Below the pieces are notes generated by a model. It searched no databases. It saw only the letters and a program-made list of their open reading frames with translations, and was not told the DNA's origin. Position numbers and translations under genes: made by a program. Of a DNA stretch of 64,000 nt, positions 43,689 to 57,000 are shown piece by piece (the first letter of the stretch is position 1; every line of letters starts with the position of its first letter). Source of the stretch: Acanthornis magna (taxonomy: Eukaryota > Chordata > Aves > Passeriformes > Acanthizidae); assembly GCA_036785705.1 (NCBI GenBank), contig JAWUZG010001057.1, forward strand, positions 1-64,000, written 5' to 3'.

Positions 43689-44853
43689 CAGCAATACAGA
43701 CATTTATATCCCAGGAGGTGTTTTTACCTTATTTCTGTCCTTCTGTGAGCTGTGGCTCCCCCTCTGTTCCCAGCCCAGACTCAGAGTGGGTGGCTAAAGC
43801 AGACCTGGTGCTGATGTGACAATTCCCACATGAGTCAGGCTTCCCTGAAGCTCCCTGTGTCAGCAGGCTGCCTAATCCAAGGGATTAGATCCGTTCTGCA
43901 GGGAAACACCTGCTGAAGCTTTTGACAGCTGCTGCCCTGGGTGGTCCTGGAAAGGCTGAGACGGTGGCACCGCAGCTCTGCCAGCACCAGGGCACTCCAA
44001 ACAGGCACTTCCCAACAAACAACCCCAGTTCTTGGTGGTTTTTTTAAACAATTCATATTAAACCCAGGAAAAACATCAAATAACCCCCATCTTTTTAGTA
44101 CAGAAGAGGTTCACTTGTTCTTTGTGCTTTATTGGACACTTTCCAGACCCCACAGGGGGTGATAGGAGGTTTAAGTTGGGCTCTTCTGCTTTAAGGCACT
44201 AAAAACAGAACCCTCAGTCAACTTTTCTTCTTCTGGTGGTCAACAAGAGGGTTTAGTGTCTGACAGTGAATGATACTGTGAAAGCTCGGAGCAAAATTCT
44301 CTTCCAGTCCTTGGTGGTGTGCAGGGCCCTGGCCTGGCTGCCGCAGCAGATTAATGCTTCCAGGAGGGTGGGAGGAGGCAGATAGGAGCAGGCCTCTCTG
44401 GGAGGGGCTCTTGGCACAGGTTCGTCCTGAGGAAAGTACTCACAAATTTCTTTTCAGTTTGTCCTGCGCATAAAATGATTCAGGAAAGCAGACTAGGGTG
44501 GGTATAACAGGAGTATTATTGCCACCAAGAACAAAACCGGTAAAAATGGAATTCACATTGCAACTCTTCACTCCCTGAAAAACCCCAGGTTATCCTCCAT
44601 CAGTAAAGTGCAGTTATTCCTCCAAGCTTCCTTCCAGCCTGGGGTGGGAATTTACCCCTTTTCTCCATCTGTCTTCAGGCAATTTAGTGTTCCTTTCCTT
44701 TCCCTTTCACGTTCCCTCTTTCCAGTGCCTCTGGCAGAGCGAGGAGCGCGGGGAGCTCTTCAGGAGCTCATCCCAGGGGTCCGTGTTCAGGATTGTCCTG
44801 CCAGCAGCCACACCACAGGAGCAGCTTCTGGATAGTCCTGGAGCAGGTGACAC

Positions 44854-45015
44854 TCACTGGGGTGGCCCTTCAGGGACCTCCCTGTCCATGGAGGTGTTGG
44901 GTGAAGGAGCCTCACCCTCCAGGCCACTTTCTTCTCCAACCACAACAGCCTGGGGCTCTTCCTCAGCAGGACTGTCCAGCTCCTCCAAGCCAGCCATGCT
45001 AGGGTTCCTCAGGAA
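44854..45015 (-). CDS. IFNGR2: IFNGR2 coding exon 7 with stop
   Basis: Starts FLRNPSMAGLEELDSPAEEE and ends EVPEGPPQ then TGA. Acidic, with none of the mammalian DSVSIISFPE-type tail visible. Confidence 0.92.
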   Translation of the reverse strand, partial: FLRNPSMAGLEELDSPAEEEPQAVVVGEESGLEGEAPSPNTSMDREVPEGPPQ

Positions 45016-48000
45016 CTGGAAAAATCAAAAAAAAAACCCACCAGGTTAGATCCCTGTTAGAAATTCCAGCAAAAAACAAGTTGTTCCAGCCCAGAATCCA
45101 CAGCAGGAGCTGCCACCTGCATATTCCGTCCTGGGCTTCCTTGAAACGACACTAAAAAAGGAGAATGTTAAAAAAACCTTATTTCTGCAGGGACAAAAGA
45201 AATAAATCATCATTCCAACATCCCTTCAAGTGAGTTAAAGCAGCTGCAGTTCCTGGTTGGGTGCTTTGGGGTTCTTTTAATAAATTTTGGGCAATATTTC
45301 CAAGCAAATTCCTATGAGTAAAGAACAAAGCACTCCCTGATCTCCCAGCTGGGAGATGCTCCAGCTGCAGCAATCCAGCAGCTGAGTGCTGGAGCAAAGG
45401 GGATCCAAGGTCCTGGTCCGGTCAGTGCCAGGCAGGTGGGGGCTGCACCTTCTCCTGTCCCCAGGAATCCCCCCGACATTCTGCCTGTGCAGTTAGGGCT
45501 TCCCTTGACTGTCCCTCTGCTCCCCTGCCCTCCAGAATGAACTCAGCAGCTTTCCAGGGGTAAGAAATGAAATAAAAGACAGTAATCAAAGCAAGGAGCT
45601 TTAGAAAAGCGGGACAGATTGAGGTGAGTTTCAGTTAAGGCTCCACTTTCTCTGCAGTCACAGCAAGGCTAATGAGCCATGGGATTATTTTTCCAAAACC
45701 CCAAACAGATCCACTTCAGCAAATCCAGACACAAACCTCAGCTTGGCTTTTCTGCTGCCTGTAAATCAGACCATGAGCTCAGACCCTGCTGGAGTGAGGG
45801 AAGCCCAGGGCTGTCCTGCAAAGCCACGAGAGTTCACACAGAGCTGCCCTGAATGACTGAGCATTTCCCACTGCTGCGGTCAGGAGAGGCCCCAAAGGCT
45901 TATCCTTTTTAGAAATCCACATTTTAAACATTCTGCAAGTTCCCCTCTTTTCCTTTATTTCTGTTCCTGCCCCATCCCAGGCTCGTTGCTGTGTGGGAGG
46001 ATCCACTCTTGCTGCACATTAATCTGGAAAATGAATCCTGTGCCTCCAGAATACAGGATGAGCCTCAGTTCTTGCAGGTCCTTTGCAAGAAATGCTGCAC
46101 TATTGTAATACCCTCTACATTTTTTAAAAATTATTTTAATCCCCTGCACAATTATAGTTTAAATTATTTTAATACCCTGTACAAGGATTTTTTTATTATT
46201 TTAATACACTTACAAGGATTTTTTAACCTCTTTTAATACCCTGCACAATTATTTAAAAACTATTTTAATACCCTGCACAAGGAGTTTTTAGTTATTTTAA
46301 TACCCTGTACTTTTTTTTTTACTATTTTAATACCTTGTACATGGGTATTTTTACTATTTTAATACCCTGTTACAAGGATATTTTGCTATTTTAATATACT
46401 TACAGGGATTCTTTTTTTACTATTTTAATACACAGTACATGGATTTTTTTTTACCATTTGAATACACTGTACAAGGTTTTTTCACCATTTCAATACACTG
46501 TATAATGAGGGGTTTTTACCATTTTAACACAATGTACATGGATCTTTTCCCCTAAATGAGATACACTCTACTTGAAAACTGACCCCTATGAAATGTCAGC
46601 TGACACAGCACAGAGACAGAAAATTATTTACTCTGGGTTTATTCATCCCCATAGCTACAAAAAACTGGAAATCACTTCCAGAACCACAGGACTCCCACAG
46701 TGCTCAGACAGAGACAAAAAAATGCACACAAATAAAAGCTTAAAAAAACCCAGATTTTTTTACTGAGTGAGAACTTTTAAATCAAAACTTTGCTTAAGGG
46801 CTGCTTCTTGTGTAAGGACTGAAAGAGGAAGAAAAGCAGGACTGAAACCACGTGGTTCAGCTCAGAAATGTCTGAGCTACCAGCAGGAAAACACCCCAGG
46901 ATGAGCTTTTTCATCTGAGCCTTGCTAAAAAAAATAAAGAGGAAAAGCCCAGGAACATCCCCCTGGGATCCTCCTGAGGCTTCAAAACAAATAATCAGGG
47001 CTTGTTAATTGAAAACAATCCAGGTTTGCTTTTCCATGTCTGATTCCTGTGAGACCTGGCTCCAGTCCTTGATTCACAAAACCTTTTTGCTCTCAGTGAG
47101 CACCAGTTTGGGGCCTGAGAGGAGCAAAGAAAGAGGAACAGGAACCAGATCAGAGTCAGGCTCAGGTTTTTCCACGAAAACACAGCCAGGTTTGTGTCCC
47201 AGGACACAGAAACGACCCTTCAGTTCAGCAAAAGAGGAAAGAAGTGGCAGATCACAATCAGAAAGGCACAGTTTTGAGACATCCCTTGTTTAGCTCTCTC
47301 TGTTGAGCAACAAATGCTTTTGTTGATGTTCCCCACATGCTCCTCTTCAGGAGAAACCCCAAAGGTCCCCACGTACCTCCTCGAAGTGTGATGGGATTTG
47401 CAGAGGTGGCCGATACCAGTATTTGATTTTTTGGTGGTGTTTCCACAGAAACAGCAAACCAGCTGCCACCAGGTTTACAAAGAGTAACCCCAAGACAAAC
47501 AGGGGGACAATGTATCCAGCTCGGGTTGCCTCTGGAAAAGAAGGAAAAAATCCAAATACATTTCAGGTTCATATTTATGGAATCCCAGAATGGTTTGGGT
47601 TGGGAGGGATCTTAAAGCTCATCCAGTGCCACCCCTGCCATGGCAGGGACACCTCCCACTGTCCCAGGCTGCTCCAAGCCCCAATGTCCAGCCTGGCCTT
47701 GGACACTGCCAGGGATCCAGGGGCAGCCACAGCTGCTCTGGCCACCCTGGGCCAGGGCCTGCCCACCCTCCCAGGGAACAATTCCTCATTCCCAACATCC
47801 CATCCAGCCCTGCCCTCTGCCACTGGCAACCATTCCCTGCCTCCTGTCCCTGCAGCCCTTGTCCCCAGTCCCTCTGCAGCTCTCCTGGAGCCCTTCAGGC
47901 CCTGCCAGGGGCTCGGAGCTCTCCCTGGAGCCTTCTCCTCTCCAGGTGAGCACCCCAGCCTGGCTCCAGAAGGGCTCCAGCCCTGGAGCAGCTCCATTAC

Positions 48001-51000
48001 TCCATTTTGCAGCAGGATTATGAAGGAAAAGGAGGAGGGATTGAGTAGAACACAGACCCTGCGTCCCTGGCTGAAAATTCCTGATTATTTTGCCACTAAT
48101 GCCAAGTGTGAACTCCCCACGGTGCTCCCAGCATTCCTGACAAACTGGGTGTGGAAGGGACCAGTTCAGGGGATCCAGGACTCACGTTCTACCTCCTCCC
48201 ACTCCACACAAAAATACCATTCCCATTCCATACCACTGAGGGCAGTTCTGTGACACTCTGGGGCACTTGGCTGTCCTTGTAACAAGTGACCTGAGTAGAT
48301 CTTCAACTGCACTTGAATGCTGAAGCAATAAAGTGTTGATTCCTTTAGACTTCCAATTTGGAATAGTGTCTTGCTTTCATTTAGCTTCTGTTGAAAAGAT
48401 ACACAGATAAAAAAAGGTGTTACAGTAAAAAGCAGACCAGTTTTCAACACAAATATCCTTCCCCCATTTAAGTTTCTCACTCAGGAAGCCCAGATTTTAT
48501 TTTTCCTCACTCAGCTTTCTCAAATAACAGAAGCAGTGGAATATTTCAGTTTTCCTGGGAGTTTTGATGCAGCTTCTTCAGCAGCTCAGGCAGGGGGAAA
48601 AATACAGGGAAGGGGAGGGGAAAGTGAAACCACAATATCTCCTTTCCTGGCTCTCAGCTGAAGGTATTCTGTGTGTGAGAAAAACACGCATGGGTGCAAG
48701 GCAGGAAGGAAGTGGAGGCAATCTCATCAAGGACTTTGAAGCAAAAGGGGCTTTTAAGAAAACTTATTTTCTACTTCTGTTTTTTAAATGTTTGACTTCA
48801 GATTGATGTCATTTGGAAGCTTTTTTTTTTCTTTTTTTTTTTTTTTCCTTTTTTTTTTTTTAAATTTGACTTAACACCTCCCCTGCACCTCTGGCCTGTG
48901 CAAGCACAATTCCCAGGGCACCGGGCAGCAGCAGGAGCACACGACAATCCCAAAACCTCTGAGCCTCAGGATGAACAGCACCAGCTCATCCCAGTTCACC
49001 CCAGCATGTTCCTAACAACTCCTCCTCTCCCTGCCTGGGATCAGGCACATCAGGTCCCAGCAGCTGCTCCTGCAGCTCCCAGCACAGCAAACGGGGAAGG
49101 AGATTCCAGAGTTCTCCAAACTGCCTGAGAAAACTCTGGAATCAAAAGTCACCTTTGGCACCAATTCTCTCCCCAGATCTGCAGAGGGATTTAATCCTTT
49201 TCCATATAGAAGAAAGAAGTTTCCAAGTTTGGTAGTGCAGGAATCTTTATGCCAAGGCCACAGGAACCCTATTCCAAGACTCCACATGGTGACCCTTGTT
49301 GAACACAAAATACACTGATTTTCTGCCCCCCCTTGCTGTTCTGCCATGAGACACTGACTCACATCCCTCAGCGCCCAGGCACAAAGAACAAATTGGAGAG
49401 AATTCTTACTTTTTCTGTAGAACTTGTTGTGTTCTCCCAGTAGGACACTTGATACTGGAGAAGGTCCCCAGTTTCAGGGGTGAAAGGGGGGCTGACCCTG
49501 ATGAGCAGCGAGTCAGGGCTGACACTCACACTGTTCACCCTCGGGGGGCCCAGAGTGGCTGAAAAAAACACAGAGAGAGCAGGGAAACGCTGGGGTGTAC
49601 AACTGGCCCCAGCTCCACAGAATCCCAGGATCCCTGGGGTTGGAAAAGCCCTCCCAGCCCATGGAGCCCAAGCTGTGCCCCATGCCCACCTTGTCCCCAG
49701 CCCAGAGCACTGAGTGCCACGGCCAGGCCTTGCTGGGACACCTGCAGGGATGGGCACTGCAAAGCTCCCTGGGCAGCCCTGCCAAGGCCTGAGCACCCTT
49801 TCCATGGAGAAATTGCTCCTGCTGTCCAAGCCCAGCCTCCCCTGGCCCAGCCTGAGGCCGTTCCCTCTCCTCCTGTCCCTGTTCCCTGCCAGCACAGCCC
49901 GACCCCCCCGGCTGTCCCCTCCTGGCAGGAGCTGTGCAGAGCCACAAGGTTCCCCTGAGCCTCCTTTTCTCCAGGCTGAGCCCTTTCCCAGCTCCCTCAG
50001 CCGCTCCTGGGGCTCAGCCCCTGCCCAGCTCCGTTCCCTGCCCTGGACACTCTCAGCAAACACCCCAAATATCGACAGCTTTTGCTCAAGAAAGGGAAAA
50101 CATTACCTCATCTACTTAATGTACTTACAATATTTGCTTAACTTTTACTGGAAATTCAGTAAATATTAACCAAGAATTAATACTCAGAAGTATCTGAGTT
50201 CATCGGCAGTTACTGGCCATAAAATCGTTATCTTTTCCTTTGATCAGCCTGCCACAGATTCCATGCTCCCATAAACCTCACTGTTTGGTCCATAGATTGG
50301 AAGAGGAATAACAACTTTTCCTCTCCTTGCTTTGATGACTCCATGTGTCCCTTAGGATAAACATGATGACCTCCTTTTGGAAGTGTTCTGAGGTCTAAAT
50401 CATGAAAAATACCAATGAAGTACTATCAGAAGTACTCATAAATAGCAAAAATCACTCCTTGCATGCTCCAATTCCTCACTGTGCCTCAATCCCAGCAGCT
50501 CTGGCCCAAACACTGAGGGATGAGCCCATGGATTGGTGTTTGGGAACTGATCTCCAGAGAACGACTGATCTCCACAAGAATGACCCCAGAATGTTCCTCC
50601 TCTCCCACCCCAAGCCTCTGCCCTGTCCCATATTCCATCAGCTCGGTGTCCCATATTCCCAGCCCCCAGAGGATCCCCCTCCCAATCAATCCTGCACCCC
50701 AGGCTGTGGATGCATCAGTGTTCAATGCAGGATTCAGACATTTCCTCGCTCTGCTGCCAGAGAAAAGGCAGGATTTAGAACCAGGGGAAGTATCAGACTG
50801 CAGCCTGCACCGTCACTGCTCCTCAGCAGGGCTGGGAGATCAGGAACTAAAGAGTCCAGAAATCCCTTCCTCTGCTTTGGTCCCATTTCTGAGGTGTTTT
50901 TTAAACTGAACATTGCCTTCACTGTTTTTAATCCTGCAACCCAGTACAGCAAGGCAGAGATTAGACCTTGCAACAACAAAAACACTCTTGTTCACACCAG

Positions 51001-54000
51001 AGGGGCTGTGGATTCCCCATCCCTGAAGTGTCCAAGGCCAGGTTGGACACTGGGGCTCGGAGGAATTTGGGATAGTGGAAGGTGTCCCTGCCCATGGCAG
51101 GGGTGGCAGCTTTAATGTCCCTTCCAACCCAACCCTTCCTGGGATTCTGTGATTTAAAGTGTGTCCTTTGTGGACAATTTATATTTATCAGAACAATTTC
51201 TATTTATCAGGAGCATTTCTATTTATCAGAAAAGGGATCTGTCCGGCAGGAAGAGGAGGTTTTGCCTCAGATCCATGGGGTTTGTGTGCGTGTGTGTGTG
51301 GGGGCAGAGCCAAGGGGGGAAATGAGAACACGGAAAGTCCTACAACAAAAGAACATTGTGGCTCTCTGAAGGCTCAGCCACCCCGGGACGCTCGGGGGTT
51401 GCTGTGGTGCCACCCGAGAGAGCAGAGCAGAGCAGAACCAAACCCCGGCGAGGCCTCGCAGCCTTCGCGGACAAAACCCCTCAATCCTCTCCCTGCGAAT
51501 TGTCCCCTGTCCCGCCAGAGCCACCCCCTCCAGGGAGAGAGAGCACCTACTGTTCCTCTCGGCCACGAAGGGAGCGGCGAGCGCCCAGGCCGAGGCGGCG
51601 CGGCCCAGCTCGGCCCTCACGCGCAGCAGCACGGTCCAGCGGCGGCCGAGCTGCGCGGGGAGCGCGCACTGCGTCCCGGGGGTCTGCGCACAGCCCATCG
51701 TGCTCCACTCGTCATAGAACCCTCTGCGGAGAGACCACAAATCACACAGGTAAACCACCAGTGACACGGATAAACCACCAGTGACACGGATAAACCACCA
51801 GTGACACGGATAAACCATTGGTCCAGCAGTGGCCGAGCTGCATGGGGAGCGCGCACTGCGTCCCAGGGCTCTGCACACAGCCCATGGCGCTCCACTCGTC
51901 ATAGAACCCTCTGTGGAGAGATCACAAATCACACAGAGAAACCACTAATCACACAGAGACCACAAATCACGCAGAGAGATGACCAATCACACAGGTAAAC
52001 CACCAATCACACAGAGAAACCACCAATCACACAGAGAGACCACCAGTAACACGGATAAACCACAAACAACGTGGATAAACCACAAACAACACAGATAAAC
52101 CACAAACAGCACGGATAAACCACCAACAACACGGATAAACCACAAACAACACGGATAAACCACAAACAACACAGATAAACCACAAACAACACAGATAAAC
52201 CACAAACAACACAGATAAACCACAAACAACACGGATAAACCACCAACAACACGGATAAACCACCAACAACACGGATAAACCATCGGTACGGCAGTGCGGC
52301 CTCCTGCAACACCCCCCAGTTTCGGTAAGAAAAGAACGCATTACAAAAGTACAGCTTTAACATGGGATTAACCCCAGGGCTCTCCCGGCTCCTCCATCCC
52401 CTCGGTGTCTGGGGAAATTTAAACTGGCCGGAGAGAATGAGGGAAGGATAAAATTCTTCAGGGAGCTGTGCAGTATTTCTGGGTGAGCTCAGGGCTTCAG
52501 TCTCTCCTCAGCTCAGAGGACACATCATGGGCTAAGGGCCCATCAGAAGCTGCTTTCGGAAATACATAAAAGCATCTGTGATGGAAAACCTTCCTTCATT
52601 CTATGCTTATTCATTGTTAGGGTTTATCTGGTTTTTAAAACCAACTGTTATCCTGGATTAAAACAAAAGAAGTTGGTTTTAGAGCTATTTACTCACGTTT
52701 TGTACTGGGCTGTGTATAACACCGAGCCATTCTCCACCAGAACAGGAGACCACCTCAGCACACTCTGGAAGTTGTAGGAATAAACCTCCACATCCTTTGG
52801 TGCTGGTAAATGTGGAGAAGGTTCTAAAGGAAGAAGAGGAACAAAAATAATTATTGAAACATTCAAGTGCACAGAAACCAAATTTCAGTCTCCAAATTCC
52901 ATCACCATATATTACATTTTCAGTGCTTTGCAGGCAAAACCATTTCCCCTCCTCCTCCTCCCTCTGTTTCTGGGGGCTCTGGTACATTCAGGTAGGCAGG
53001 CCCTGGCCCAGGGTGGCCAGAGAAGCTGTGGCTGCCCCTGGATCCCTGGCAGTGTCCAAGGCCAGGCTGGACATTGGGGCTTGGAGCAGCCTGGGACAGT
53101 GGGAGGTGTCCCTGCCATGGCAGGGGTGGCACTGGATGGGCTTTGGGATCCCTCCCAACCCCAACCAGTGTGGGATTCTCTGTTTCTATGAATTCCAACT
53201 CCCTGCTTTTATTCATTCCATGCAGAACATAAAGTACCAAGTCCAGCACAAAACCATAAAGCCCACCCAGCCCCCCATGAAGCCATAAATAAAGGTCCCA
53301 GAATCACCAAGGTGGGAAGAGCCCTTCAGGACCATCCAGTGCCACCCCAGCAGCAGCAGCAGCACCCAAACCCTGTCCCCAAGGGCCACATCCTGACTGC
53401 TCCTGAACACTCCCAGAGACAGGGACAGCACCACTTCCCTGAGCAGCTCATTCCAATGCCTGAACACTCTGACAGAGAAAAATTGTTTCTAAATCCTAAT
53501 CTGAACCTCCCCTGGTGCAATTTAGGGTCATTTCCTCTCATCTCTTCCCTTGGGACAGGGCAGCACAGCCCAACCCCCCCGGCTGTCCCCTCCTGGCAGG
53601 AGCTGTGCAGAGCCACAAGGTTCCCCTGAGCTTCCTTTTCTCCAGGCTGGGCCCTTTCCCAGCTCCCTCAGCTGCTCCTCCCAGGATGTTTTCCAGACCC
53701 TTCTGTCGTGGGTCTGACCCTGGCTAAATGCCAGGCACCTACGATGTTTGCTCTCTCTGCTCTCTCCTGGCTGCAGCTATGCAGAGGAGAGGGAAAAAAT
53801 AACTAACACAAACATGCTGGACTCATGAGTTGAGATAGGATCACTGATAGGCCACACTGGAGAGGGCAAAAGCAGGCAGGAAACTTAAAGTTGCAAAGAT
53901 TTATTAACCCAACAGAGTCGGAGGATAAATCAGAGGTAAAAATAAGCTCTCAAGACACCGTTTCTTCACTCACCCCCCTTCCCTCTTAAGGCACCGCTTC

Positions 54001-57000
54001 CCAGCTCACCCCCTCCCTCCTTTCCACCTAACAAACAACTCCCAGGCAGGGGCAGGGTGTGGGGTTTTCTCTTAGGTCAGTCCATCACAATTCTTCTACT
54101 ACAGACACTGTTTCTCTATTCGCCCCCTCCTTCCATTCAACCAGCAGATCCGGGCTGGGGCAAGATATGTGGCTTTTCTTAGTCAGTCCAATGTCACAAT
54201 TCTTCTGCTACAAACGCTGTTTCTCTACCCAACCCCCTCCCTATTAAGGCCATTTCTCAGCTCACCCCCTCCCTCCTTCCTTCTAACCAACAGCTCCGAG
54301 GTGGGGGCAGGCTATGGGGGTTTCCTTTGGTCAGGGTCAGTCCATCAGGGGAAAAGAATCCTCTACTTAGCCATGGGGGTCCCTCCCACGAGAGACAGTC
54401 CTCTGTGAACTTCTTTGGCATGGGTCCAATCTCACGAGCAGCCCCGCCCGATTGCTGCTGTCCGAGATTCTCTCCAGGCTGCAGATTTCCAAGCCGAGGC
54501 TAGGCTGTTTCCATCCCGGGAGCAAGGCCTTTCTCTCTCCTGCAAGGCTTTTGCAACTCTCAGTCTCTGGGACTCCCACTGGATCACAGATTCCTGCAGG
54601 CATCACCTGCTCCTCTGGCGTGGGCACCTCCCCACAGGCTGTGGGGGGTTCTGTGCACCCCCTGGACCCCATGGGCTGCAGGGGGACCACCTGCTCCCCA
54701 AGGTCTGTACCTCATGGACCCCATGGGCTGCAGGAGGACCACTGCTCCCCCATGGTCTTCACCACGGCTGGCAGAGGGTTTTCAGCTCCGGCGCCTGGAG
54801 CATCTCCTCCCCCACCTTCTCCACTGACCTTGGTGCCTCCATGTTGTTTCCCTCACATATTTTTACCTCCTCCTCCTCCTTCCCTGGCTACAAAGAAGTG
54901 CGTGCTTACATTGTTTTGATTTCTTCTTAAATATGTTTTCACAGAGGCGTAACTAACATCTCGAATTGGCCCAGGTTTGGCCAGCAGCATGTCCATCATC
55001 CTCAGAGCCATCAGAGATTGGCTCTGCTGGACATGGTGGAGAAACTTCCAGAACCTTCACACAGGACACACAGGAGCCATCTTTGTACCCCACCCTATTC
55101 ACTGCAAAAACTGAGCTAAACAAAACCACCACACCTCGGAGCCCTGGTCATCACAGCAGTTTATCTGTTCCTATCATCTGCATCTGACATTTGCCTCTGT
55201 GCACAACTCAGAACACTTTTTCCCACCTATCTGCCTCCTGCTAACTCTGAGAACGCTGAGGTCACCCCGGTGAAACATTCCAGGAGCCAGCCAGAAAAAC
55301 CCTTCAGGAGCACACAGTGCCCCATCCCCTGCCAAACCTCACGTTCCGCCAGCTTTGGAACCGATTGCTCGAGGTAGGAAAGGGCAGAACTTCTGTGGGT
55401 GGGGATGTCCCCCAAATCCGGTCACTGCAGGAGCCCCTGGGTGGGCACAGGGGCCACCATCGGCCTCCAGCTCTGGTCAGGAGGTGACGGTGGAAGCCAA
55501 GAGGGAAGAGTTGAGTCTGAACCACAGAAAAACCACAGCCCTGACATCACAGGAGGACGAAGAGGAAGCTGCTGGCGCTGGACCATGGCCAAAAAGGGAC
55601 AGAGCCACCCAGGGCAGGCAGGGAGGGAGGGAGGGCAGCCAAGCCACAGGCAAAGAGCCAGGAGGGAAATGGAGGAGGCAGAGACAAGGAAGGGCTGAGA
55701 AGGGAGGGAGCAGCTGGAGGAGAGGGGAGCTGGAGACAGGGAGGAAGAGCAGGAGAACAAAACCACTGGAGACAAGGCCAAGGCTCCAAGCAGGGCCAGC
55801 TCCAGCAGCCCAGGGCTCCCTCCAGACACATCAGGGAACCTCCAGGGACCTGCCTTGCTGGGCAACAGCTTCCCTGGGGCCTGTCCCAGCAGGGAGAAAG
55901 GTTTTCCTTCTGCCCTTGAGGTGTCTTTTTCCATGGAGTGACCCCCTCACACCATTAGACTCACAGACTCAGGGAATGGTGGGGTTGGAAGGGACTTTAC
56001 AGATCATCCAGGGCCACCCCTGCCATGGCAGGGACACCTCCCACTGTCCCAGGCTGCTCCAAGCCCCAGTGTCCAGCCTGGCCTGACAACCATGACAAGA
56101 CATCCCACACCAGAGCAGTTCTGTTTTTGTTCTGAAGAACAGGGTCTCCTCAGACACAGTCTGTAAATTTTCACCTCAACAAGATCAGAAGATCAAGCAT
56201 TTGAGCGAAATTCTGGCCAGGTTTCTTTGGGAATTTGGGGTCTCATTAAAAGTTTGTTGGTTTGGTTTTTTTTTATTTCTACATCAAGTTGCATTAAACC
56301 CTAAGTCCAAGTTGACTCTGGTTTTCCAAGAAAAGCTGTGGCTGCCCCATTCCTGGAAGTGTCCAAGGCCAGGTTGGAGCAACCTGGGATAGTGGAAGGG
56401 GTCCCTGCCCATGGCAGGGGGTGGAACAGGGTGACTTTAAGCATCCCTCCCAACCCAAACCAGACGGTGTTTCTCTCAAAGGCTTAATTAGGACTGTTAT
56501 TAACTCCTTAGCCGCAGCTCCTGAGCACTGCTCTCAGTACACACACATTGCCACACACAGGTGGCTTGTTCAGCTCTGCAAACCTCTCGGATATTCCTTA
56601 CTCCTTCCTAAACCATTCATCTCGCAGGTATTTTGAAGGCCCCTAAGGAGCCTTCTCTTCATTCATGAGAACTTTTCACTCTCCAGTCACACAGATTCTT
56701 TCGTGCACTCTCACTGCTGGTCTGGCACGTGGGGAGGTATCTCACACCATCTGTGCCCTCAGACATCTGACAGAATCCCAGGAAGCTCTCAGAACGAAAC
56801 ACCAGAGGCAGCAACTCCCACCCCACCTTAAAAAGAGAGCAGTGAAGGACAGGGTGAGATGAGATGCTGGGAAGGAATTGCTCCCTGGGAGGGTGGGCAG
56901 GCCCTGGCCCAGGGTGGCCAGAGCAGCTGTGGCTGCCCCTGGATCCCTGGCAGTGTCCAAGGCCAGGCTGGACATTGGGGCTTGGAGCAGCCTGGGACAG

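Noticed and set aside
47423..48253. 276-codon plus frame and similar frames over other CR1 copies
   Set aside because: Antisense CR1 3' end sequence plus shadows of IFNGR2 exons; the same peptide recurs at every CR1 copy.
51987..52363. Hydrophobic VVYPCCWWFIRVV frames that look like a membrane protein
   Set aside because: 20-bp minisatellite read in several frames; no conserved protein.
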